A stretch of 14,359 bases of DNA from DATKWU01 sp964653685 (GTDB lineage: Bacteria; Patescibacteriota; Microgenomatia; PFEM01; JAHIFH01): contig CAZZHA010000014.1 of the NCBI GenBank assembly GCA_964653685.1, positions 1 through 14,359 on the forward strand, written 5' to 3'. Of the stretch, positions 7,125 to 13,586 are shown piece after piece. The notes beneath the pieces are model-generated. The model made no database searches. It was not told the DNA's origin and worked only from the letters and a program-made list of their open reading frames with translations. Positions within the stretch are counted from its first letter, which is position 1. Each line of letters starts with the position of its first letter. The position numbers were made by a program, and so were the translations under genes.

Positions 7125-7729
7125 TGTTAAAAAAATTAAAAAAAAAGAAGCTTTGGCCCAAGAAAATTATTCTGCCAATTTTAGTTATCTATCTAATTGG
7201 AATTCTTTATTTAATTCTTCCCAGTCCTCAGATTCCTGATTTGGAACCGGCCTTAAAGTCAATTGAACCAGGGGATACGGTTCAGATTCCTGGGGTCTCC
7301 GCTTATTACACCAATCTTTCCCGCCGGGAAGCGATTGCTTTTTTTGAAAAAGCTTTTTCTCACTCTTCTTTTTTAAATTTGCCTTTACTGACTTATCGTC
7401 TTAATCATCCGCCGGAATATGCTCGAGAGACCATTAAAGATACCCTGCAAACAAATTTTTACGAAGAATTAATTCATCCTTTAAGAGAATCCCTTTTTAT
7501 TAGCGGCTGGATTCCAGGTGAAGACGAAATCTATCTGGCCCAAAGTATTAAACCGATTACTGATTTTGTTATTGAAGACCAGCATTTTACCGCCAAAATT
7601 ACTCTTTTTAGAGTCGAATCACCGATTTGGGCCAGATTGCTAATTTGGACAGGGATTGTTCTGGTGGCTTCAGTTTTAGCCTGGTTTGTTTTAAAAATCA
7701 TCCGCTTACCATGGCTAAAAAGAAAATAA
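7124..7729 (+). CDS. Unrecognised small membrane protein with an anchor at each end
   Basis: I do not recognise this 201-residue protein. Residues 1-14 are very basic and precede a membrane segment at about 15-33. Residues 34-167 are hydrophilic, mixed alpha/beta in character and lack cysteine, and should lie outside the membrane. A second membrane segment spans about 168-192, and a basic tail returns to the cytoplasm. The outer domain has the stretch DTVQIPGVSAYYTNLSRREA (51-70), then helical and beta segments, with no visible catalytic motif. It is tightly embedded: its ATG overlaps the acyltransferase stop by one base, and its 3' end overlaps the next GT2 by 19 nt. The two-anchor layout beside an O-antigen ligase/polymerase-like gene recalls polysaccharide co-polymerases (Wzz type), although it is shorter and shows no Wzz motif I can identify. 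That link is speculative. Confidence 0.75.
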   Translation: MLKKLKKKKLWPKKIILPILVIYLIGILYLILPSPQIPDLEPALKSIEPGDTVQIPGVSAYYTNLSRREAIAFFEKAFSHSSFLNLPLLTYRLNHPPEYARETIKDTLQTNFYEELIHPLRESLFISGWIPGEDEIYLAQSIKPITDFVIEDQHFTAKITLFRVESPIWARLLIWTGIVLVASVLAWFVLKIIRLPWLKRK

Positions 7730-8592
7730 TTTCGGTTGTCATTCTTTCCTGGAATACTAAAAAAATCTTAGAGAATTGTCTCCAGTCTCTTTTTGCTTTC
7801 AAGCCTGGCCCTTATGAACTGGAGGTGATTGTGGTCGATAATGCTTCCACTGATGGTTCGCCGGCGATGGTTAAAAGGAAATTCAAACCAGTTAAATTAA
7901 TTGAGAACAAGGAGAATCTTGGCTTTACCAAGGGTAATAACCAGGGAATGAAAAAAGCCAAGGGTGATTATCTCTTGATTCTTAATTCAGATACTTTGAT
8001 TAAAGACAAAGCCCCGGTTAAGATGGCTCGTTTTCTGGAAAACAATCCCCAAGTTGGTGTCGTCGGCTGCAAGCTCCTTAATCCTGATGGAACCAATCAA
8101 CCCTCTTACGGTCCTTTTCCTAATTTAGGTATTGTTATGATTATGCTTTTTGCCGAACACTGGTTGGGGGGTCACCTGGTTCGCCGGAGCGGGGAAAAGA
8201 CCGTGGCCACTGATTGGGTGATGGGGGCGGCCTTGATGATTAAAAAAGAGATCATCAAAAAAGCCGGGATGTTTGATGAAAAGATTTTTATGTACATGGA
8301 AGAAAACGAGTGGTGTTATCGAATCAAAAAAGCCGGCTACCAAGTAGTTTTTTATCCAGAGGCGAGAATTACTCATTTAGGCCGAGCCAGTTCAACCACC
8401 GGCCGGAAAGACCCGATTCTCAATATTTACAAAGGGCTCATTTATTTCTATCAAAAGCATTATCCTGGTTGGCAGTTACCGATTTTACGTTTGATGTTAA
8501 AATTAAAGGCAGGCGGAGCCCTCTTGCTTGGTTATTTAATTAAGAAACCATATCTTAAGGAAACTTATGGCGAAGCTTTTAAAATCGCTTAA
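7711..8592 (+). CDS. Family 2 glycosyltransferase, rhamnosyltransferase (WbbL)-like
   Basis: A 293-residue GT-A enzyme of the common O-antigen/rhamnosyltransferase-like GT2 group. It begins with strand VVILSWN (9-15), then has VVDNASTDGS (41-50), NLGFTKGNNQG (69-79) and the metal-binding NSDT (92-95). MGAALMIKK (171-179) and EENEWCYR (197-204) occupy the acceptor and catalytic-base region. Where the paralogue at 12667 has EDLD, this one has EENE, so an acidic Glu replaces the Asp. The reading frame extends upstream to an ATG at 7627, but those 28 residues are not family-like. I therefore use the ATG at 7711, which gives a 19-nt overlap with the preceding gene. A hydrophobic C-terminal segment (259-276) may associate with the membrane. 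The enzyme probably acts in the cytoplasm on a lipid-linked chain; the sugar is unknown. Confidence 0.9.
   Translation: MAKKKIISVVILSWNTKKILENCLQSLFAFKPGPYELEVIVVDNASTDGSPAMVKRKFKPVKLIENKENLGFTKGNNQGMKKAKGDYLLILNSDTLIKDKAPVKMARFLENNPQVGVVGCKLLNPDGTNQPSYGPFPNLGIVMIMLFAEHWLGGHLVRRSGEKTVATDWVMGAALMIKKEIIKKAGMFDEKIFMYMEENEWCYRIKKAGYQVVFYPEARITHLGRASSTTGRKDPILNIYKGLIYFYQKHYPGWQLPILRLMLKLKAGGALLLGYLIKKPYLKETYGEAFKIA
8557..8561 (+). promoter_or_regulatory. Shine-Dalgarno site for the ligase-like gene
   Basis: AAGGA lies five bases before the ATG at 8567, inside the 3' end of the upstream GT2. It is one of only two well-placed Shine-Dalgarno sequences in the window and supports the 26-nt overlapping start. 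Confidence 0.6.
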
Positions 8593-10009
8593 AGAAACCA
8601 ACTGGCTGTCCTTAGCGGTCATTGTTTTGTTTATCTTCATTCCTTTGTATCCCAAATTTCCTTTGGTCAATATCCCAGGAACTTATGTGGCCATTCGAGT
8701 CGAAGACCTTTTGGTGATGGCGATTGTTTTGTTTTGGTTTCTGCTAGAAGTGAAAAATGGTTTTCCAGTGCTTCGGGACCGGGTCAGTCAGTTAATTCTC
8801 CTTTATCTGGCAATTGGCGGTCTGTCTTTTTTCAGCGCTCTTTTGATTACTAAAAACATTTCCTCTCATCTGGCTCTGCTTCATTGGTTCCGGCGTTTTG
8901 AATACATGTCGCTTTTCTTTGTGGCCTATGCTTCGGTTAAAGAAATGAGAAACGTGGTTTCTTATGCTTGGGCGATTCTTCTGGCGACGATTGGGGTGGT
9001 GGTTTATGGCTTGGGCCAGAAGTTTTTTGCCTGGCCCGTGGTTTCGACGATGAACGAGGAATTTTCCAAAGGCTTGTTGCTCCAATTAAGCGAATGGGCG
9101 AGGGTCAATTCCACTTTTGCCGGCCACTATGATTTAGCCGCTTACCTGGTGATGATTCTGGCTTTAACCATTGGTTTGATGGTTGGTCTCAAGAAAAAAG
9201 CTAGCAAGGTGGCGGTTGGTTTGATTGGTTTTTCCAGTCTTTATCTTTTGGTGCTGACCGCTTCCCGAGTTTCTTTTATTGCCTATTTAATGGCGATTGT
9301 TTTGGTTTTGATTAGCTTAAAGAAGTATTGGTGGCTGGGACCGGTCCTGGTCATTAGTTTCATGCTTCTTTTTCTTTCAGCTGACTTTGTTCAGCGCTAT
9401 GCCACCACTTTTAATATTGATTTGTCGGCTCTTTCGACCCGAATCAAACTTTTTGAACAAGCCAAACAAGAGGCGATTGTCCAAACACCGGTGACTGAAG
9501 AAGAACCAAAAGAAACGGTTGCGCGACGACCCAAACCTTCACCAAAAGAAACAGAAGAAGAAAAGGCGACTGCGGCCGCTGAAGCCTGGAAACCAACCAC
9601 CGAGATGGCGGTTGAATATTCCAGCGGGATTCGTTTTGATGTTGAATGGCCAAGGTCATTAAGAGCTTTTAAAAAGAATCCTTTACTAGGTACTGGTTAC
9701 TCTTCAGTCACTCTGGCTACCGATAATGATTATCTGCGGGCTTTGGCCGAAACCGGCCTGCTCGGTTTTCTTTCTTTCTGGCTGATTTTCTTGGAAATTG
9801 GTCGAAGAGTGATTCTGTTTTTCCAAAAAGAAAAAACTACCTTTGCCAAGGCAATGGTCGTGGCCCTGGCCGGAGCGGCCATTGGCTTGTTTGCCAACGC
9901 CATTTTCATTGATGTTTTTGAAGCTTCCAAAGTCGCTTTTGTTTTCTGGCTCTTAATGGGCACTTTAGTCGGTTTAATGGCTTTGAAGCCAGCCAAACTA
10001 GAAACATGA
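8567..10009 (+). CDS. O-antigen ligase/polymerase (WaaL/Wzy_C)-like membrane protein
   Basis: A 480-residue protein with about 11-12 membrane segments. Family features are RVNSTFAGHYDLAAYL (179-194), LTASRVSFIAYL (230-241), and after a large outer loop NPLLGTGYSS (371-380), DNDYLRALAETGLLGF (386-401) and two or three closing helices. This is the Wzy/WaaL fold, which polymerises lipid-linked repeat units or transfers a finished glycan to lipid A, protein or another acceptor on the outer face. Sequence alone does not separate ligase from polymerase. The outer loop carries an unusual low-complexity segment at about 301-348, rich in Glu, Lys, Pro, Thr and Ala and probably disordered. The start is supported by AAGGA five bases upstream and overlaps the previous GT2 by 26 nt; the stop overlaps the next start as ATGA. 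It is the natural terminal step for this cluster. Confidence 0.85.
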   Translation: MAKLLKSLKETNWLSLAVIVLFIFIPLYPKFPLVNIPGTYVAIRVEDLLVMAIVLFWFLLEVKNGFPVLRDRVSQLILLYLAIGGLSFFSALLITKNISSHLALLHWFRRFEYMSLFFVAYASVKEMRNVVSYAWAILLATIGVVVYGLGQKFFAWPVVSTMNEEFSKGLLLQLSEWARVNSTFAGHYDLAAYLVMILALTIGLMVGLKKKASKVAVGLIGFSSLYLLVLTASRVSFIAYLMAIVLVLISLKKYWWLGPVLVISFMLLFLSADFVQRYATTFNIDLSALSTRIKLFEQAKQEAIVQTPVTEEEPKETVARRPKPSPKETEEEKATAAAEAWKPTTEMAVEYSSGIRFDVEWPRSLRAFKKNPLLGTGYSSVTLATDNDYLRALAETGLLGFLSFWLIFLEIGRRVILFFQKEKTTFAKAMVVALAGAAIGLFANAIFIDVFEASKVAFVFWLLMGTLVGLMALKPAKLET

Positions 10010-11481
10010 GAAGAATTTTTAAACAACCTTGGTTTTTTCTAGGCCTGATTTTACTTTTGGCTTTAGGTTTGCGTTGGTACAAAATTGATATTCCTTTGGC
10101 CGACCACCATTCCTGGCGGCAGGCGGATACCGCGGCCGTGGCCAGGAATTTTATTAAAGAAGGTTTTGATTTTCTTCATCCCCGAATTGACAATATGGCG
10201 CCGATTTCTAAGGAAATGGTTTTTAATCCCCAGCGCTATTTCTTGGTTGAGCCGCCGATTTACCAAACCTTGGTCGCCGGGGTCTACGCTCTTTTTGGCG
10301 TCCAGGAGAAACTGGCTCGCTTAGTCACCATTGGTTTTTCTTTAGGGGCGATTATCTTTCTTTTTCTCTTGGTCAGGAAATTAGTTGACCAAAGAATTGC
10401 CTTACTGGCTGCCTTTTTCATGGCGATTCTGCCTTACAGTATTTATTATTCCCGAGTGGTTCTGCCGGATGCCGAAATGCTTTTCACCTCGATTACCATG
10501 CTCTATTTCTTCATTCTTTGGTTGGAGAAGCAAACCTGGCGACGTTTTGGTTTAGCCGTCTTTTTTGCGGCCTGGGCTTTAACCCTAAAAATGTTTCCTT
10601 TGTTTTTAGGCATTCCCTTGTTTTATTTAGTCTGGCGTCAGTGGGGCTTTAACTTTCTTCGCCAAAAGAAATTATATTTATTTCTGTTTCTGGCGTTTTT
10701 GCCTTTAGTGGCCTGGCGAATCTGGATTTCCCAATTTCCAGAAGGGATTCCGGCCAGTACCTGGTTATTCAATCTTTACGGGATTCGCTTTCGGCCGGCT
10801 TTTTTCCGTTGGATTTTTGCCGAAAGAATCGGCAAATTAATTCTCGGTTATTGGGGCCTGCCTTTGTTGGTTTTAGGTTTGATGCTCAAAACTAAAAAAA
10901 AAGAAGGTTGGTTTTTTCATTGGTGGCTATTGGCTTTTCTGGTTTACGTTACCGTTTTTGCGACTGGCAACGTCACCCATGATTATTACCAAATTCCTTT
11001 TATCCCGATGGCCGCGGTTTTTCTGGCCAAAGGGACTGATTGGCTCTTAAAAGCCTCTAAACAATCTTTTTCAAAGATGGTTAGCTATCTTTTAATTGCC
11101 ATTTGTATTCTTTTTATGTTCGGCTTTTCCTGGTATGAGATTGAAAGTTTTTATCTGATTCAAGGCGGAGTTGATTTAGCCGGTTTGGCGGTTGATGAAC
11201 TCTTGCCTCAAGACGCTCTCATCTTGACCGGTGATTCCAATGACGCCACTCTTTTATACAACACCAATCGCTATGGCTGGGCCGGCGGTTATGCTTCTAA
11301 TATTCCCAATGAAAAGGAAGCCTTTAACAAGGCTAGGGAAAGAGGGGCGGAATATTACGTCACCACCAAAGTCAATGAATTAAAAAGCACGGAGTTTGGC
11401 CAATTTCTTTTTAATGAGTCCAAGTTGATTAAAGAAACCGACCAATACGTTATCTTTGATATCCGACTTAATCGCCAATGA
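10006..11481 (+). CDS. GT-C membrane glycosyltransferase with HSWRQADT motif
   Basis: A 491-residue polytopic protein with about 11-12 membrane segments (9-376) and a soluble C-terminal domain of about 115 residues. The first external loop has DHHSWRQADTAAVARNF (33-49), in which Asp33 or Asp41 could be the catalytic acid. VEPPIYQ (81-87) follows in the same large loop, and THDYYQIPFIP (324-334) precedes a late membrane helix. These motifs mark a GT39-like branch different from the two other GT-C enzymes here, which have LDEA and TYDQARD at the equivalent place. Such proteins are expected to use a polyprenyl-phosphate sugar and act outside the cytoplasm (family knowledge). It follows the ligase-like gene and precedes a GT4, with a 4-base ATGA overlap on each side. 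No Shine-Dalgarno site is evident, so translation probably depends on coupling. The sugar and acceptor are unknown. Confidence 0.82.
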   Translation: MRRIFKQPWFFLGLILLLALGLRWYKIDIPLADHHSWRQADTAAVARNFIKEGFDFLHPRIDNMAPISKEMVFNPQRYFLVEPPIYQTLVAGVYALFGVQEKLARLVTIGFSLGAIIFLFLLVRKLVDQRIALLAAFFMAILPYSIYYSRVVLPDAEMLFTSITMLYFFILWLEKQTWRRFGLAVFFAAWALTLKMFPLFLGIPLFYLVWRQWGFNFLRQKKLYLFLFLAFLPLVAWRIWISQFPEGIPASTWLFNLYGIRFRPAFFRWIFAERIGKLILGYWGLPLLVLGLMLKTKKKEGWFFHWWLLAFLVYVTVFATGNVTHDYYQIPFIPMAAVFLAKGTDWLLKASKQSFSKMVSYLLIAICILFMFGFSWYEIESFYLIQGGVDLAGLAVDELLPQDALILTGDSNDATLLYNTNRYGWAGGYASNIPNEKEAFNKARERGAEYYVTTKVNELKSTEFGQFLFNESKLIKETDQYVIFDIRLNRQ

Positions 11482-12683
11482 AAATTTTAATGCTCACTTC
11501 CTATCTGCCTTACCCGCCTTCATCCGGTGGTCAGGTTCGTTCCTATAATCTGATTAAAAACCTGGCCAAGAAACACCAGATTTCTCTTTTTGCTTTAATC
11601 AAGGACGAAGCCGAGAGAAAACACGTCAAAGAATTAGAAAAGTTTTGTCATAAAGTCAGGATTTTTAAAAGACCAGAGAAGCCTTGGACCTTAGTTAATA
11701 TTCTTAAGACCGGTCTGGGGCCTTATCCCTTTTTGGTGGTCAGGAATTCTTCGGCTGAAGAAAAAAAGGCTTTGACCGAAGAATTGGCCAAAGAAACCTA
11801 TGATCTGATTCACGCCGAGAATTTTTACGTCATGCCCCATATTCCCAAAACCAAGATTCCCATTCTCTTAACCGAGCAAACTATTTTTTACCAAGTCTAC
11901 CGTCATTATGTCGCCACCTTGGCCTGGTATCTTTTTTTCCTGAAAATCGTTTTAATCATTGATATTCTCAAACTAAAGTACTGGGAGTCCTATTACTGGC
12001 GCCGAGCCAATTATTTGGCCGCGGTTTCCGAGGATGATATCAGTTATATTAAAAAAGTGGTTCCTGGCAGAAAAGTTTTCATTATTCCCAATGGGGTTGA
12101 TTTTGAATTCTATCGTCAAAAAAAATATCCCAAGAACAAACAGGCCACTCTTCTTTTTGGGGCGGCTGACTTTCACTGGATGCAGAATACGGAGGGGGCC
12201 AAGCTTCTAATTGAAAAAGTCTGGCCGATTATTAAAGAAAAAAACCAAGCGGTTAAACTCTGGATTGTCGGCAAGATTGCCCCTGACGCTCTGGTGGCTT
12301 ACAAAGACGAAGAAAGAATCATTATCCAGGAGATAAAAGACAGTCGGGAAGCCTATCAGCGTTCTTGGGTCTTGGTCGCGCCGATGCGCAGCGGCGGCGG
12401 CAGTCGGACCAAGTTTTTTGAAGCCATGGCTTCGGGTCTACCGATTGTCACTACTTCTGAAGGCGTGGAGGGGATCAAAGCCAAGGATAAAGAAGAAATT
12501 TTTATTGAAAATGATTTAGGTCTTTTAGCCGAAAAAGTCCTGCTCCTCTTAGAAGATAAATCCCTGGCCGAAAAAGTCGGTCAAAAGGCTAGGGAATTGG
12601 TTAAAAAGCAATACAGTTGGCAGAAAAGCGCCCAAGCCCTAGACAAAGCTTATCAGGAGGTGGCCAGTGACCAGAAAAATTGA
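11478..12683 (+). CDS. GT-B glycosyltransferase, GT4-like
   Basis: A 401-residue protein. The N-terminal Rossmann half opens MKILMLTSYLPYPPSSGGQV, whose paired glycines are typical of nucleotide-sugar enzymes of this group. IHAENFY (111-117) and LTEQTIF (131-137) follow. The C-terminal half starts near AVSEDD (182-187) and IPNGVD (203-208), and has SGGGSRTKFFEAMASGLPIV (305-324), with Glu315 as the donor-binding glutamate. Here a Gly/Ser/Arg/Lys loop replaces the EGFGxP loop of the other GT4 enzymes, as in the related branch that includes exosortase-associated transferases. A hydrophobic stretch at 148-166 could lie on the membrane surface. The ATGA overlap with the preceding stop fixes the start. 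The 3' end carries the ribosome-binding site of the next gene and overlaps it by 17 nt. The likely job is cytoplasmic extension of the lipid-linked glycan. Confidence 0.87.
   Translation: MKILMLTSYLPYPPSSGGQVRSYNLIKNLAKKHQISLFALIKDEAERKHVKELEKFCHKVRIFKRPEKPWTLVNILKTGLGPYPFLVVRNSSAEEKKALTEELAKETYDLIHAENFYVMPHIPKTKIPILLTEQTIFYQVYRHYVATLAWYLFFLKIVLIIDILKLKYWESYYWRRANYLAAVSEDDISYIKKVVPGRKVFIIPNGVDFEFYRQKKYPKNKQATLLFGAADFHWMQNTEGAKLLIEKVWPIIKEKNQAVKLWIVGKIAPDALVAYKDEERIIIQEIKDSREAYQRSWVLVAPMRSGGGSRTKFFEAMASGLPIVTTSEGVEGIKAKDKEEIFIENDLGLLAEKVLLLLEDKSLAEKVGQKARELVKKQYSWQKSAQALDKAYQEVASDQKN
12655..12661 (+). promoter_or_regulatory. Strong Shine-Dalgarno site deciding a GTG start
   Basis: AGGAGGT is a near-perfect anti-16S complement ending five bases before the GTG at 12667. 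It lies within the last codons of the upstream GT4. It is the strongest ribosome-binding site in the window and is the main reason for accepting GTG as the start of the following GT2. Confidence 0.75.
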
Positions 12684-13575
12684 CCTCTCCATCATCATTC
12701 TTAATTACAATACCAGAGAACTGCTTAGAGATTGTCTGAACTCAATTAAAAAATCAAAGCTGAATAATTACTCTTATGAAATCATTGTCGTTGACAATGC
12801 TTCGACTGATGGTTCGGCCCGAATGGTCGAAGAAGAATTTGAAGAAGTAAAATTAATCATTAATCGAAAAAACCTGGGCTTTGCCGCAGGTAACAATAGG
12901 GGTTTTCAAAAAGCCAAAGGGAAATATGTTCTTCTCTTAAACCCAGATACGATTATTCAACCCGAGACTTTGAAAACCATGATTGCTTTTATGGAAGAGA
13001 ATCCCAAAGTCGGAGCCGCCACTTGTCGGGTCGAATTGCCTGATGGTCGGTTAGATGATGCCTGTCATCGGGGTTTTCCCACTCCTTGGAATGCTTTTGC
13101 CTATTTCTCAGGTTTAGCCAAGATTTTTCCTAAATTCAAACCTTTTACTGGTTACACTCTAACTCATCTGCCTTTAGATAAAACCCATGAAATTGATTCT
13201 GGGGTAGGGGCTTTTCTGATGATTAGAAGCAAGATTGGCAAAGAACTTAATTGGCTAGATGAAGATTATTTCTGGTATGGTGAAGACTTGGATTTTTGTT
13301 ATCGCTTAAGAGAAAAGGGTTGGCAGGTGATGTTTGTCCCCAAAACCAAAATCATTCACTACAAAGGCGTTTCTTCAGGGATGAAACGCCACACCCAGAA
13401 ACTGACCACGGCCACCAAAAAAACCAGATTAAGAGCCGCCCAAGCTTCAACCGAGGTGATGCGGATTTTCTTTAAAAAACATTATCAAGAAAAATATCCA
13501 GGTTGGCTTTTTTGGCTGGTGATGCGAGGGATTGACCTTTTAGAAAGATTTAGATTATTAAAATATTCACTTTAA
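12667..13575 (+). CDS. Family 2 glycosyltransferase, rhamnosyltransferase (WbbL)-like, GTG start
   Basis: A 302-residue GT-A enzyme with a full set of GT2 motifs: LSIIILNYN (7-15), VVDNASTDGS (41-50), NLGFAAGNNRG (69-79), NPDT (92-95), DSGVGAFLMIRS (177-188) and EDLDFCYR (206-213). It resembles the GT2 at 7711 across its whole length, so the two are probably old paralogues. Such enzymes commonly add rhamnose or a similar deoxysugar from a dTDP donor to a lipid-linked acceptor, but the sugar is not determined here. The start is a GTG preceded by AGGAGGT, and no ATG lies nearby. The C-terminal 40 residues are basic and contain a hydrophobic patch that may touch the membrane. It overlaps the preceding GT4 by 17 nt and is followed after 11 nt by another GT4. 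Confidence 0.92.
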   Translation: MTRKIDLSIIILNYNTRELLRDCLNSIKKSKLNNYSYEIIVVDNASTDGSARMVEEEFEEVKLIINRKNLGFAAGNNRGFQKAKGKYVLLLNPDTIIQPETLKTMIAFMEENPKVGAATCRVELPDGRLDDACHRGFPTPWNAFAYFSGLAKIFPKFKPFTGYTLTHLPLDKTHEIDSGVGAFLMIRSKIGKELNWLDEDYFWYGEDLDFCYRLREKGWQVMFVPKTKIIHYKGVSSGMKRHTQKLTTATKKTRLRAAQASTEVMRIFFKKHYQEKYPGWLFWLVMRGIDLLERFRLLKYSL

Positions 13576-13586
13576 TTAATTGAATC

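Noticed and set aside
7627..7710. 28-codon upstream extension of the GT2 gene
   Set aside because: The added residues are an out-of-frame reading of the preceding gene's membrane helix and do not resemble a GT2 N-terminus. The ATG at 7711 fits the family.
9730..10026. Minus-strand open frame of 98 codons opposite the ligase-like and GT-C genes
   Set aside because: It runs antisense through conserved coding sequence and gives a low-complexity Lys/Ser/Pro product, as expected of a shadow frame.
10085..10324. Plus-strand 79-codon frame inside the third GT-C gene
   Set aside because: It is an alternative frame of the catalytic-loop region, rich in arginine and proline, with no family resemblance.
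12393..12440. Apparent loss of the first Glu of the E-x7-E motif in the GT4-like enzyme at 11478
   Set aside because: The SGGGSRTKFFEAM form is normal for a recognised GT4-like branch, so it is not evidence of decay.
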